In this document: one piece after another, positions 23,490 to 36,831 of the stretch | Position numbering within the stretch: position 1 is the stretch's first letter | Layout of the letters: each line of letters starts with the position of its first letter | Origin: Punica granatum | Lineage: Eukaryota; Streptophyta; Magnoliopsida; Myrtales; Lythraceae | Length of the DNA stretch: 64,000 nt | Assembly: GCF_007655135.1 (NCBI RefSeq) | Contig: NC_045127.1 | Span: 558,001-622,000, forward strand | Reading direction: 5' to 3' | Notes under the pieces: generated by a model | Databases searched by the model: none | What the model was told of the DNA's origin: nothing | What the model saw: only the letters and a program-made list of their open reading frames with translations | Position numbers and translations under genes: made by a program

Positions 23490-24200
23490 ATGGAAGGAGG
23501 ACACAGTGGAATCCAATTACAGGAACAACAACTGGAAGGTCACCTGAGATTTCAGGGAGTAAATCCTCCCATTTTCTTGGACCTGAGCCTCTCCCGGGAA
23601 CTGGACCCCGGTTCCGATGGAGGGTCGAAGCCCGAACTCAATCTCATTGACGGGTTCGAGCCCACAGACTCGGTTTCTCCTCCAAACTCGGAACAAACCC
23701 CTCAGGATAATGAAACAGAACAGCAGCAGCAGCAGCAGCAGCAGCACAGAGTCTTCTCTTGCAACTACTGCCAGAGGAAGTTCTACAGCTCGCAGGCTCT
23801 AGGGGGCCACCAGAACGCCCACAAACGGGAACGAACTCTTGCCAAAAGAGCAAGTTCTTCGAACGCTAACCGGTACCTAAGCATAGCTTCTCTTCCCTTA
23901 CACGGGTCGTTCCACAGATCGCTCGGGATCCAAGCCCACTCGTCGATGGTCCACAAGCCGTGGCACAGGCAGGCCTTTGATCAGCAGCCCGGGATTGGGA
24001 GGCTCATCCAGGAGAGCTTTCGTTCGGCGCCAAATATTGGCTCACCCTCGGGCCTCGGGGCTGCAAGGTTCGATGGGCTTAGGTGGTTCCCAAACGCGTC
24101 CGAGGGAACGGGAGGGATGGTTTTGTGGGGTGGTGCGAGCCATATGATGAAGAGCAGGCCCGATGAGATTCAGAAGCTCGACTTGTCCCTGAAGCTCTGA
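23490..24200 (+). CDS. ZFP1-like: ZFP1-type single C2H2 zinc-finger transcriptional repressor
   Basis: Plant single-finger C2H2 proteins of the ZFP1/SUPERMAN-like class bind DNA in the nucleus and usually repress transcription. This intronless 236-residue protein has one finger at residues 91-111, with Cys91 and Cys94, the plant-specific QALGGH helix and a terminal His. There are two LxLxL EAR motifs, one N-terminal (LDLSLS, residues 30-35) and one at the extreme C-terminus (LDLSLKL, 230-236), which normally recruit TOPLESS-type co-repressors. A run of eight to nine Gln (about residues 78-85) comes from CAG repeats just before the finger. A basic KRERTLAKR follows the finger. The start is the first ATG after an in-leader GA run. 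Its position beside L7-1 and RAE1 genes matches Arabidopsis ZFP1 (At1g80730, from memory). Confidence 0.92.
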   Translation: MEGGHSGIQLQEQQLEGHLRFQGVNPPIFLDLSLSRELDPGSDGGSKPELNLIDGFEPTDSVSPPNSEQTPQDNETEQQQQQQQQHRVFSCNYCQRKFYSSQALGGHQNAHKRERTLAKRASSSNANRYLSIASLPLHGSFHRSLGIQAHSSMVHKPWHRQAFDQQPGIGRLIQESFRSAPNIGSPSGLGAARFDGLRWFPNASEGTGGMVLWGGASHMMKSRPDEIQKLDLSLKL

Positions 24201-24946
24201 TTATTTGGTCCTTTTTTTTCTTTTTTTTTTTTTGGGTATTTTCTCCTGTGAATTTTTGATCTTCGATCTGAAGTTATTTCAGTTCTTAGCTGCAGCCTAG
24301 CTAGGTTACTTGTCAGCGGTAACACTTGTAAATGGTTCTCTCTTTATATCATTAATTTGCTTACTAGAACCCTTGAAATTGCCTTCTGGTAGCTGCTGGG
24401 TATATCCGATGATGTTCTCATCCGTAGCATGACATACAAGTGATTTTGAAAGCCGAATCTGACGAGGCACAGTTAAAAGCGGTCTTATTTTGTGCTTCCA
24501 TCTTTTGATGAAACTTGCCCCGAACTTTGGACAGACACTGAATATATATCATGCCTGGTCCGAAATATACTCGATTTTAATATGCAACCGGGTACCTGAA
24601 CTTTTTCCCTGTTTAGATTATGCAGAGATGTAAATAGCTGGAAAAACTTTATCAGACCCCTCAGATCTTATGCTCGATGGATTTCTTCCTCGTGTGGTTG
24701 AGATGGGATCCGTATGTAGGTCCATTTCCCATGTGGATGATTTGGATATCGATTTGTACGTTAGCTTTCCCGACGTCTTCTTGCACACAGACTGTCTGCC
24801 AAGGATACAAAACTGCATAATCTGGAACAGCAACGTGATTTGACCCACTTGCAGTTTGAAGTAATAGACAGTCCACTAGCAAACCCCACATGTACGAAGG
24901 CGAAACGAAAGGGAGAAAACAACTGGGAGACCCTTACATTTATCCA

Positions 24947-24965
24947 GGGGGGGGGGGGGGGGGGG
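24947..24965. repeat. G19 homopolymer beside a GAA repeat
   Basis: Nineteen consecutive G are followed by caaaa and then a GAA repeat to about 25001. It is one of four long G/C runs in the window. Intergenic position, no coding effect. The exact length of such runs is often unreliable in assemblies. Confidence 0.9.
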
Positions 24966-25892
24966 CAAAAAAGAAGAAGAAGAAGAAGAAGAAGAAGAAG
25001 AGAAAAACAAACACGGTATGTGAGAGCAAACCATTAGCACATGGAGATACTCGAAAAAGATGAAGCATTATGTGACGGGGTTGGAGAGAGCAAAATCAAA
25101 TGGAAAGGAAAGGAAAGGAAAGAACAGGGAGGACTGGAGATGAAGTAGAGTTCGGTGTGGTCATGCGATGAGCCATATATATAAATGGGCCTCCCACATC
25201 ATTTTCCAGCATTAAATTCTTTTTTTCTCTTTATGTATAGAGAGGTAGGTCGTGAATCTTTGTGCCTTTGATTTCTCTCCTAAATAGATCTCTCTCCCTC
25301 TCAGGAGTGCTGGTGGGCCCAAAATGAACTTGATGTTCACAAACCAAATGTGGAATTTAGCAATGATGAAGCTTGAGATCGATGTTTCCTCTAATCAAGA
25401 CCCGCCCAATCCTTTCTTTACCCAAAAAAAGATAAAACTAAAAATAAAATATCTTCCTGTATGATTGCCGTTCTAGTCTCGATAATTGATGAGATTCTGA
25501 GCCTCACTGAACACCTGATAATAACAACGTATGCTTGTGGTCACATGAACCGAGGGAGAACACCGGGGCTCGGACTGTGATAGCAGCCTGCAAACGGGGT
25601 GGGATTTTGCAGTATTCAAGATGTAGATTTGACTGATTATTTCAGAAGATGACCATTTCATTTGCGGTGGCACCTGATACGTTCATACATATTACTGTGT
25701 TGGGTTTTTGGTAGGACTCAATTGGGCTGTCCCATTTGGGTTGGACTCAATTGGACTATAGGTGATGGCGTAACCTATGACGGGCTACTAGAAACTGGAC
25801 CGGTTAGATCCAGCCCACTGGCCCAAAATGCTACCTCGTTAATTAATTAAACAGCTTCCTCTAGTTGACGCAAATCAAAATTTCTCTCCCTT

Positions 25893-26000
25893 TGACAAAA
25901 GGGAAGTAGTGCAGTGACTAACACCTTCATCTGGTAATTTAGAGGTTTCGAATTCAATTCTTATCAGTGTTTTCTTTGTTTTGTTTTTTTTTTCCCTTAA
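25893..26000 (+). mobile_element. tRNA-related SINE-like fragment
   Basis: A tRNA-like A-box stretch (agtagtgcagtgactaacac) is followed about 30 bp later by a B-box-like ggtttcgaattcaattc and then a T-rich tail. This arrangement is that of a tRNA-derived SINE head. The 3' end and target duplication are not resolved, and the body does not clearly match the other SINE-like copies in this window. Confidence 0.4.
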
Positions 26001-26241
26001 AATTTTTTCCTAAAATAAAATTATAATTGACTTTGTTATGACGCAAATTTATTTAATTTACAGGCGATCGGCTTGAGATTAAAGCTACTACGCTACGCGC
26101 CAGCTCCACCCTCCCCTGCATAAAAAAGTCTCCGGCGCTCGCAATTTTTCTTCATTAATCAATACAGTTGTTTCGTGTTTTCCCTCCCCTTCCACTCCGC
26201 CATTCCCCTCTCTCTCTCTGCAGTTCGCATTCTCAGTGGTC

Positions 26242-29200
26242 ATGGCGACTTTCGGAGCTGCTTCGACGGCGACTCACAATCCTAACAAATCCATCGAGGT
26301 ACTGCGGCTTTGTTTGCCTTTAGTTTTCATTGTCACTGTGGCGCGGTGCGCTTCTATTCGAGTAATTAGGCAATGCGAGCTGCATTCTACTGATATTAGG
26401 CACTGCCGTCGAAGGTCTTCGGCGGCCCCCTTTTTTGTGTGTGTGTGTGTGTGTTTGTTTACTGCGATAAAGCTCGTCATTGACCACGTATCTGTTCGGT
26501 TCCAAACCTTCCGGAGAGTCTCACTTCTCTGTTGACGGAACGAACGGAACGGAAGAAATAAAAGATTTTTGCTCGCCAAATCACTTTACACAGTGGTGCC
26601 CTCGTAAAATTTGTTCTTGAGTCAATCTTCCCAGTTTTTATTTCCTCGAGGCTCTTTCTGGTGTTTTCCGAGCTCGAAACTTTGATTTGCTGCTCGTGTT
26701 TGTTATATTCCTGATAGACGTAAATTTTATTTGTGAGATCGATCGGCCTGAGTTTGCCTGTTGATGGTACTGCTGTCGTATAAAAGAGGCTGCAAACCTC
26801 TAAAACCTGCAAAATCTTCATTCCCTGATAGACCAGGTGGCTAGACTGACTCTAAAACCTTAACGGCATTTTAACTGTGGGAGTCAACAACTCTTATCCT
26901 CGATTGCGACAACGTTCTTATCCTTCGTAGTTTTGTAACTCGGTATGGGTAGTTTACAGTTCTTGGCAATAGTGCAATTCCAATATGTTATATATATATA
27001 TATATATATATATTTTCTGGTTTTTTAAGATTAAACGCAATTTCATTTGCTCGCTTCATTTATGACCGCTTCAATGCATATGCGAAATTTGGTAACTTAA
27101 TCCACCCTGCTTGTGTGGTTATAGGTGATTCAACCTCCCAGTGACTCTGTCTCAAGCCTCAGTTTCAGTCCAAAGGCCAACCTCCTTATTGCTACTTCAT
27201 GGGATAATCAGGTTCATGCCATTTATTTTTCGTCCGCACAATAATAAATTGCACACAGATGATTATTCCTTTTTCCCCCCTTCAATCTAATGCTTTTATT
27301 GATCCCATAGGTAAGGTGCTGGGAACTAACCAGAAGTGGGACTACAGTAAACAGCGTGCCTAAGGCATCTGTTTCTCACGACCAACCGGTAACTTTTTCA
27401 AACTTGTAGGTATTGATGACAGACCAAGCAATTTGTATACAAGAACTTATATTAGATTCTTGGTGATTCTGAAAAGGTGCTGTGCTCAGCTTGGAAGGAC
27501 GACGGAACAACTGTCTTTTCTGGTGGCTGTGATAAGCAAGTGAAGATGTGGCCGTTGCTGTCCGGTGGTCAACCAACAACAGTAGCCATGCATGATGCAC
27601 CCATTAAGGAGGTTGCCTGGATCCCTGAGATGAATGTCTTAGTCACTGGAAGCTGGGACAAGACCTTGAAGTAAGATCTTCAAAATTTTCTCCTTTTTTA
27701 TTTTAGTAAACTTGCTAGATTATGGGTTAAATAATGATTCCCTTTTGTATCTTTAACGAGTCTATGGCCTCAGCTTCTGTTGTTATTGATTTTCATGATG
27801 TTACTCACTGCTCAGGTATTGGGATTTAAGGCAGTCTACTCCAGTACATAGTCAATCACTTCCAGACCGCTGCTACTCATTCAGTGTCAGGCATCCTTTG
27901 ATGGTTGTTGGAACTGCTGATAGAAATCTTATTGTCTATAATTTGCAAAATCCTCAGGTCAGATTATCTTTATCATTGATAATTGCACATTGTTGTCAAG
28001 ATCTTTTAAACTTTGGTTATAGTTGCTGGGTAAAATGTGGTACATTCAAGCGCTTATTAGATTGGTAGTCTCTCTGTTGACTGATATGAGCTGCGTGCTT
28101 CCAATCATACTCATTTATCAGTTCACATTGATATTCTCTCAGATGCAAATCACAGCTATCATTTGCCCATGCTGTTTAATCTGAGAACTCTTTCCTTTTT
28201 AACTCATTGTGATGAATCATGAAAGCCAACTAGTTCTCATTCTCCTTATCTTGATGTAATTCTAAGATGTTTGCAAATATTCCAGATATATAAGTATATG
28301 AGTTTTAAGTTACTTCTATTTAGAGACCAGCATGTTTTGCGCTTAAACTCATTCATTGTTTTAGACTCATATCTTCTTTCTTCAATTGCGTTCCATGTCT
28401 CTAAGCTTTTGTCTTACTATGTGCCAACAGAGTGAGTTCAAGCGAATTACTTCTCCCCTCAAATATCAGACAAGATGTGTCGCAGCTTTTCCTGATCAGC
28501 AAGGTTTTCTGGTATGTGCTTGGTTCAACTAGAAAATTTCATCAGATTTTACTATTTTGTGTGTTCCTGAATGGATAATTTTCTTTCCCCTCCCCTCGTT
28601 CAAGTTGGCGCGCGTGCACACACACACACACACATATATATCATCATTTGTCATGAGCACCTCAAAATATTTATGTGTGTGTGTGTATATATATTATCTA
28701 TCTATATCATTATAATCATGGCTAGGGACACCTCAAAAGCCTAGAAGAACGATAATGTTAGCCTTTTTGGTAAATGCACTTTGATGGCCGTTCTTCGTTC
28801 GACATCTTTGACCACTCAACCATCTGACATAGCTCACATTCTTCATTATAGAAAGATCATCTTTTTTCATAATTAAATATGTCAGAATCTGTCAACCATC
28901 TTCTTTTGGTTCCATGATTGTGTGTTTTCTATGGTAGGTTGGGTCAATCGAAGGGCGAGTTGGTGTTCATCACCTGGATGATTCCCTGCAAAGCAAAAAT
29001 TTCACATTTAAGTGCCATCGAGAGGGCAGTGAGATATACTCCGTCAATGCTCTAAATTTTCATCCAGTAAGTTGCATCTCTTCATCACCCTTAGTAAGTT
29101 GTGTCAACAACTTTGTTTACTGAGCATGAAGTTGCTCAGTGCTGCTACATAGGCTACATCTAGAACGTTCTATCAGCTACCATGCGCTTGCTTCTCTTAT

Positions 29201-30275
29201 CCTTTGACAGCATCTTTCGTACCCAGTGAGCTGTATTGGTAATTGAACTTAAACTTGTTAAATTTTCTATTTCTTCAGGTGCATCACACATTTGCAACTG
29301 CAGGATCTGATGGAACTTTCAATTTTTGGGACAAGGATAGCAAACAGAGACTCAAGGTCTGTTTCTATCTCCCCCTATGTAGTTGGTGCAGCTCTTGAAT
29401 AGCATTCATATATAATTTCCTTTTTGCTTTTTCATTAGAATCCTTTCCCAGGTGAAGTTGGGAATCTTAGATTTACTCTATTATTTTTGGTTGATTATAT
29501 CTGTGTCATCAGCCTCTAATGTTTCATGGAAGTGTTCATCAGCACTGATTATTTTTTTCCCCCCTCTTCAAATTTAGGCCATGTTAAAATGCGGCCAACC
29601 GATAACTTGCAGTGCCTTCAACAATGATGGCTCTATATATGCTTACTCTGTAAGTCTTACTACAAAGTGGCAGTTTGTTATTTTTGCACACAACTTTGAT
29701 AATCCTACAAAAATTGCTACATACAAATTGGACTAAGCTTATATATCAGATCCTATTACTAATAATGCTGATGATTGAAGAAATGGATCCCTCGATTTCT
29801 TTTATATCAGTTTATCAATTAAGCGTTTTTTTTTTTTTTTCAAAGAGTAATTGTTGGCAACTGTTAGGATGGGCTTTGAAAGTTCAAAACCAGAAATCTA
29901 AAGTAGAAATCTCATTTTGTTGTAAAGAGTTCCAGTAATTCTCTTCTCCAGAACAATATGGCTTTCTTGATGAATTTAAACCATAATTGATGTATGTAGA
30001 ACTTATTAAGTATGAAGAGTTATGCAAATGACATGCAATCAATTTCTTTCTAGGGATGTTATGACTGGAGCAAAGGAGCAGAAAATCATAATCCAGCTAC
30101 AGCCAAGACCTATATCTTCCTGCACCTACCGGTGGTATGTTCTTCTCAACTGTTGCGCTTTGCTATTTTCATTCAAGGACTCGTATGAATACATGGAATA
30201 ATGAGTTTGTCTCCCGGAATGCAGGATAGTGACGTTAAAGGCAGGCCGAGGACTAGTACAAATAACAGAAAGTGA
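26242..30275 (+). CDS. RAE1: RAE1-type WD40 mRNA-export and nucleoporin protein
   Basis: RAE1 is a seven-bladed WD40 protein that works with nucleoporins in mRNA export and at the spindle. Eleven exons (26242-26298, 27125-27211, 27311-27388, 27477-27670, 27816-27957, 28431-28511, 28938-29066, 29279-29356, 29578-29649, 30054-30134, 30225-30275) join in frame to 349 residues, the normal length. Typical blocks are MATFGAAST, SFSPKANLLIATSWDNQV, TVFSGGCDKQVKMWPLLSG, EVAWIPEMNVLVTGSWDKTL, GSIEGRVGVHHLDD and CYDWSKGAENHNPATAK. All introns are GT-AG. The true start is the ATG at 26242, just after a CT-rich leader. The order RAE1 then H+-ATPase on the same strand also occurs in Arabidopsis, from memory. 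Identity is firm. Confidence 0.96.
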
Positions 30276-31133
30276 GTGAAGATTATCATCAGTAGATTCA
30301 GGAAAGTCTCAAACACAAGCAGAAGAGAGGGCTGCCGGTGCAGAAGTTGCGGGACGATCTCTTTTGTTCTCCATTTTCCTCCCCATGTTGTTTGATATTT
30401 TTAGTGGGCATGATAGCATAGGCAGGTATCATTCATAGGTCGGGAAGAAGAGAAACAAGAAATATAGTCTAGGAATTGTCTGTCGCATTCTTGAGAGAGT
30501 GGAGGATTAGTCTTTGTTCGTCGACTTACTCAACATAAGTTGGAATTTCGTTCTGTAGGGGGTCTAAGTTGAATATTGTTTTCTATGCTTTAAGAGCGTC
30601 GAAGTATTTTTGACATGACATGATGATTCGGCAGATGTTTCCGCAATGTGGGATCATTCAAAATATTTATTGTTGGCGCCTAGTAGTAACAAATGGTATT
30701 TCGAACCTGCATTTCCGAATGATTCCTCTCAAATATTACCGGAGATAGGTGGTTGTTCGGTCTGGTATTTTTGAAGCCATTAATGTTACACTCACCGTGA
30801 TTCACGGTTCGTCCTCCACGTGTCCGAGCAATGCTCTTTCTTGATTTTATAAAGATTTAGAAAGAAAATCTCGCAAGAATGTATGTGTGTGTGTATATTA
30901 TTATTATTATAGCAATGTTGTATTATTAGCTAGATTAGATTGTTAAATCTTTGCGGTTAAGGGGGAAGGCTGGTCTGGTCTGTGCTATGCTGAAGTGGCT
31001 CTGTGAATGTATGACTACTGAGAGGGAGGAGGGAGGGAAAGAGTCTTTGGCGCCTCCTCCATTTGCTCACAATCACAATGTGTTCCAAATGTTACTCTTT
31101 CACGTGCAAGTGGTGCGAGCAAGAGTTTGTTAT

Positions 31134-31168
<35 letters not shown>

Positions 31169-31452
31169 GCGAGTGAGCGAGAGAGAGAGAGAGAGAGAGA
31201 GAGTGACGAACGATGAAGGACAAAGTCTTGTCTGCCCACTCCCACTGCGGATTTGAGCTTCTCTGAGAGTGTTTCATTTCATTTCATTTGAAGACGCCGA
31301 AAAGAACAGGTTCTCTCCTCATCTATACACCCGATCATCTCCGCGAGAATGAGCAGCTCCCCGTGAATGAGTCGCGGCTTCTCCGTGAAATCTCGTATTA
31401 GTACTCGAGGAAGCTAAAACAGAGCTCTAGTTTTTTAGCTTTGCAGGCCGAA
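30276..31452. other. RAE1 3' region and H+-ATPase promoter/leader
   Basis: The left part should carry the RAE1 3' UTR. The right part carries the proton-pump promoter and leader, including two long GA runs at about 31134-31166 and 31179-31203 and a short catttcatttcattt run near 31272-31289. No other gene is visible. Confidence 0.5.
31134..31203 (+). repeat. GA microsatellites upstream of the H+-ATPase gene
   Basis: Two GA runs are separated by aaatgcgagtgagc and lie 250-320 bp before the H+-ATPase ATG, so they are probably in the promoter or 5' leader. GA runs in plant leaders can bind BBR/BPC-type GAGA factors (established knowledge). Whether they do so here is inference. Confidence 0.8.
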
Positions 31453-34400
31453 ATGGAAGATATCAAGAACGAGAATGTCGACCTGGTGAGTTGACTTTCC
31501 TTGCTCTCTCCCTTCTCGTCTCTGAACTGATGCACTGTCAAAGCGGAAAATGAAACAACTCTGTTTTCCCGGATATCTTGTTATTGTACATGCACGACGG
31601 ATAGTCTGGTCTGTCTCTGGTCTTGGCCTCTCCGAGTCCGAGGTGAATTGCAGACACGCATAAACACGCTGTACGAACGCATACATACTCATGCACGTAC
31701 GCGCTTGCATGTCAGGGATCCAAAAACGAAAATATTGATGGTCAGTCGGGCTCATAAACACGATTTGCTGTAGAAGCGATTCTTCAGTTGTCAACATTGT
31801 AGCACGATCATCTTCAACATCTGCTAGATGATGATGATGAACAGCAGTTCTTCTTATTCATAAGAAATTTGTGATGATTGAGAAACTAGAAAATGGAAAC
31901 TAGGATTATCGACATATCTCAACATGAAAGAGATCAGACCTTCAATCAAAAGCTGATTTGTCACGTAAATGACTTGTTTCTTTGTTTTCTAGTGTTGCTT
32001 TTGCAAGAAAAATAATATTACCTGCTGTTATCCTGCATCATGATCTAACATTCTTAAGCTATTTTGAATATCTTTGATGTACGTACATTAGACATATCCA
32101 AATACCATGATTAGATTACAGTGTTCTTGTTCCTAAAAATCCCTATGGAGCAGGGGAAGAGTTATTATTATTATTATTTTTTAAGATATTCTTATTTTTT
32201 GATAGGGTGGTTGATTACATCTTTGTTTCATAATTTGCAGGAGCACATACCAGTTGACGAAGTTTTTGAACATCTAAAATGCGCGAGAGAAGGTTTGACC
32301 GAAGAGGAAGCAAAGAAGAGACAGGAAGTATTTGGCCTCAATAAGCTGGAAGAGAAAAAGGCAGGCTTTTCACTATTCAATCAATCAATAAGCACAGTTT
32401 TCTTTCTTTCTTTCTTGCAGTGTATATATATATATAAATATATTGGACAATAAATAAAATTAATGCATCTAATCTAAATGATTACATTAAACAGGAAAAC
32501 AAGATCCTGAAATTCTTGGGATTCATGTGGAACCCCCTCTCCTGGGTTATGGAGCTTGCTGCTCTCATGGCTATTGCTTTGGCCAACGGAGGGGTAAATT
32601 TTCTGACTCTCCTTTTCCTTATACCGCTTCGGCACGAGTTAGGTCTGCACCCACACATGTAGAAAATAAAAACAATAAACTTGCATGAATTTGTTTTGAA
32701 CTTATGCAGGGCGAACCACCAGACTGGCAAGACTTTGTAGGTATAATAGCACTTCTTCTGATCAATTCCACTATAAGCTTTATTGAGGAGAACAATGCCG
32801 GCAATGCCGCAGCATCTCTTATGGCCGGTCTTGCTCCTAAGACAAAGGTACCTAGACTAATCAACATGACACACACACACATATACATATGACATGGTTG
32901 AGCATTAATGTACGTAAGTAAAGGGTCTGGGTGGGTTCTAACATACCTATTTTAATGCAGGTTCTAAGAGATGGAAGGTGGTCTGAGCAAGACGCTGCAG
33001 TTTTGGTTCCTGGAGATGTGATCAGTATCAAGCTAGGAGATATTATCCCAGCAGATGCTCGGCTTTTGGAGGGAGACCCCCTTAAGATTGATCAATCTGC
33101 CCTAACAGGTGAATCTCTGCCTGTGACAAAGAACCCTGGAGATGGGATATTCTCTGGGTCTACTTGCAAGCAGGGAGAGATTGAGGCTGTAGTAATTGCC
33201 ACTGGGGTTCATACCTTCTTTGGAAAGGCTGCTCATCTTGTAGATAGCACCAACCAAGTAGGACACTTCCAAAAGGTACGAGCTAAGCTCCTAACCATTT
33301 TAAAGTGTGATATTTATGTAGTCACCACCTCCAAGTAAGGGAGGGGAGGGCAATTCTCCATTGTTTCCAAACACTACGCACATTATTGTAAATATATATT
33401 AAAAAGTGAAACATTGCGTCAGGTATTGACAGCAATTGGCAACTTCTGCATTTGCTCCATTGCCACCGGCATGATCGTGGAGCTCATAGTCATGTACCCA
33501 ATTCAGCATCGCAAGTACAGAGATGGCATTAACAATCTCTTGGTGCTCCTTATTGGCGGCATTCCTATTGCCATGCCGACGGTCTTGTCCGTGACAATGG
33601 CTATCGGCTCCCATCGACTGTCACAGCAAGGTGCCATCACTAAGCGGATGACAGCAATTGAAGAGATGGCCGGAATGGACGTCCTCTGTAGCGATAAGAC
33701 CGGAACTCTTACTCTTAACAAGCTCACAGTAGACAAGAACCTGATTGAGGTCAGAGCATTGTGCATATAAACAACTGAAATATAATAAAGTGGTAAAATT
33801 TGTCTGTGTCTGCTGACAAGAGTCTCCTTTAATATCTAACAATTTAGACTACTTGTCATCCATCTATCAGGTATTCGCAAAGGATGTGGACAAGGATACT
33901 GTTGTTTTGCTTGGCGCCAGGGCATCCAGGGTTGAGAACCAAGATGCGATTGATGCTTGTATTGTTGGAATGTTGGGTGACCCAAAGGAGGTTTGTCCTG
34001 TACTCATTGCATTCTTTTGCCTTCTTGTGCAATCCTGTGAAGGTACATAGATATTAAACAAAATAAAGCACAGATGTACTAGAGTAACGGAATCTCGTCA
34101 ATGAGCAATTCTGAAGGTTTCGTGGATTTACTTTATTTTCTAGTCCCAGCAGCAGGTCATGCGAAATTTTGTCCTAGCCAGTAAGAAATCATAAAGGTAT
34201 CCAAGGACCAAGTGTTGTTTCTACTTAACAATGTATGCATAATCAAGACCAAAGCTTTGGTATTGCCAGAGTTGCCAAAGACACACGTACTTTTGATCCC
34301 ATTATGGCCATCTCATAAGATTGCCATCTAATAGCGACGTTCTAAGCATATTGCAGGCCAGAACCGGCATAACTGAGGTGCATTTCTTGCCCTTTAACCC

Positions 34401-36831
34401 TGTGGATAAACGAACAGCCATAACATATGTCGACTCCGACGGTAACTGGCACCGAGTTAGCAAAGGAGCACCAGAGCAAGTATAGTTCTTCCTAAATTAC
34501 ATATTTTTTTTGCTTCCGCTCTTCCTTTTCGAGGCTTTTCCTTCCTTTTATTGTTTTGTTTTCTGAGGGTCAAAATCCTGCCAGATTATTGATCTCTGCA
34601 AACTCCGAGAGGATGTTAGGAAGAAAGTTCATGCCATCATAGACAAGTTTGCGGAACGTGGTCTTCGCTCCTTGGCTGTTGCCAAACAGGTGACCTTCTC
34701 CTTTGTGTCCAAAGATTAGTTTGTAATTGGGGCACAATAAACAATCAACTTACTCTAGCAATATACTTTGCTTACAGACTGTACCCGATAAAACCAAAGA
34801 AAGTGAAGGAGGACCATGGCAATTTGTGGGTCTCTTACCACTTTTCGATCCTCCGAGGCATGATAGTGCAGAAACAATCAAACGCGCACTTAATCTTGGT
34901 GTAAATGTAAAGATGATCACTGGTGACCAGCTGGCAATAGGTAAAGAGACGGGTCGGAGATTGGGCATGGGAACTAATATGTACCCTTCATCTAGCCTCC
35001 TTGGGCAGCACAAGGATGAGTCCATCGCCACTCTCCCTGTCGATGAGCTCATAGAGAAGGCGGATGGCTTTGCTGGCGTTTTTCCCGGTATAAATATTTT
35101 CCCCTAAGACAATTTGCCAGTTTATTTTTATGCGCCTAGAATAATAATTTTGTGGCACAAAATTTGTAGAGCACAAGTACGAGATCGTGAAGAGGCTGCA
35201 AGACATGAAGCACATATGTGGAATGACAGGCGATGGTGTGAATGATGCCCCAGCTCTAAAGAAGGCTGACATTGGGATTGCTGTAGCTGACGCGACAGAT
35301 GCTGCCCGGAGTGCATCTGACATAGTCCTGACAGAACCGGGTCTGAGCGTGATCATAAGTGCAGTCTTAACGAGCAGAGCCATCTTCCAGAGAATGAAAA
35401 ACTACACCATCTATGCTGTTTCTATCACGATTAGAATCGTCTTGGGTTTTCTGCTACTTGCTCTCATATGGAAATATGATTTCTCACCTTTCATGGTCCT
35501 AATCATTGCCATACTCAATGATGGAACCATAATGACCATATCAAAAGACAGGGTGAAGCCATCTCCTGGTCCAGACTCGTGGAAGCTTCGGGAGATATTT
35601 GCCACTGGAATTGTGCTGGGGACCTACTTAGCTGTCATGACAGTTGTTTTCTTCTGGGCTGCTCATAAAACTGACTTCTTCTCGGTAATAATCTATAACA
35701 GACCCGATAAGATAACTTCCCAAGAATTCCAACGAGATGCAAAAGTTTCCTATATATATATATATATGCATCGTACTGTTGCAATTCTGACTGACTGTTA
35801 TTTCTCAGGATAAATTTGGGGTGAGGTCAATCAGGAACAACAGAGATGAACTCACAGCGGCTGTCTACCTCCAAGTCAGTATTGTGAGCCAGGCACTCAT
35901 CTTCGTCACTCGTTCCCGGAGCTGGTCATGCCTTGAGCGCCCGGGTCTCTTGCTCGTGACTGCCTTCATTGTTGCCCAACTGGTAAGGGGGAAAAGTCAT
36001 TCCGCTCTTAACACTGATTTACTGCTGTCTTATTTTTCTGTTGTCCGAGAAAACATACCAATATTATTCTTAATCGGGTTTTTTTTATATTATTTCATAC
36101 ATTCAGATTGCAACTATCATTGCTGTCTATGCAAATTGGGGATTCGCCAAGATCCATGGGATTGGCTGGGGATGGGCTGGGGTTATATGGATCTATAGCA
36201 TCATCTTTTACATCCCGCTGGATTTTCTCAAGTTCATCATCCGCTACGCATTGAGTGGGAGGGCTTGGGATAACCTTCTACAGAATAAGGTAACCATTTG
36301 GTACATTGACCTATGCCCAGTTTTAGTTACTTGGAATGGTTTCGGGAACATCTTAGGGGAACTTGCTATCGGCCCTTCTAGCAATTGTCGTCTCACTTAC
36401 TGGGCTGAACCTTTTTGTCCATTTTCTAGACTGCTTTCACGTCAAAGAAGGATTACGGAAAGGGGGAGCGAGAGGCACAATGGGCTCGGGATCAGCGAAC
36501 CCTCCACGGTCTCCAGCCACCTGACACCTCCGAACTCTTCAACGAGAAAAACAACTACCGAGAACTGTCTGAAATCGCAGAACAGGCTAAGAGGCGCGCA
36601 GAGGTTGCAAGGTGATGATCCGATAGGAAAACAACCATCTGACTTCCCTTCCATTAGTATTATTATCGATCAAATTCACCCTCTTCTTCTTCTTCTTCTT
36701 CTTCTTCTTATCTGTCATTTACTTGCGGTTAAAGGTTGAGAGAGCTTCATACGCTGAAGGGCCACGTCGAGTCAGTCGTGAAGCTCAAGGGACTTGACAT
36801 TGAGACCATTCAACAGCACTACACCGTCTGA
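31453..36831 (+). CDS. AHA-like: Plasma-membrane H+-ATPase (P3A-type proton pump)
   Basis: This pump uses ATP to export protons and energises plasma-membrane transport. Fifteen exons (31453-31485, 32241-32360, 32495-32593, 32710-32847, 32961-33275, 33423-33749, 33871-33990, 34357-34479, 34585-34689, 34778-35087, 35170-35684, 35809-35982, 36107-36289, 36430-36611, 36735-36831) join to 946 residues, normal for the family. Visible motifs are the actuator [10 protein letters not shown], the phosphorylation site CSDKTGTLT (Asp326), [10 protein letters not shown], the hinge [20 protein letters not shown], and membrane helices around them. The C-terminal regulatory domain ends QHYTV, the 14-3-3 site with the phosphorylatable Thr. 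The second intron appears to use a GC donor. Position next to RAE1 suggests the AHA9-type pump (At1g80660, from memory), a class mostly expressed in anthers. Family is certain; subtype is inference. Confidence 0.96.

Larger units (their letters stand above)
24201..26241. other. Spacer between the ZFP1-like gene and RAE1
   Basis: The left end holds the zinc-finger 3' UTR. A G19 run followed by a GAA repeat lies at 24947-25001. A tRNA-related SINE-like sequence lies at about 25893-26000. The right end (about 26120-26241) is a CT-rich leader of RAE1. A 76-residue minus-strand frame at 24661-24891 was considered and left out. No gene is supported. Confidence 0.5.

Noticed and set aside
24661..24891. 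76-codon minus-strand frame downstream of the ZFP1-like gene
   Set aside because: It starts with ATG and looks slightly protein-like, but I recognise no family and see no exon partners or promoter. Not enough support.
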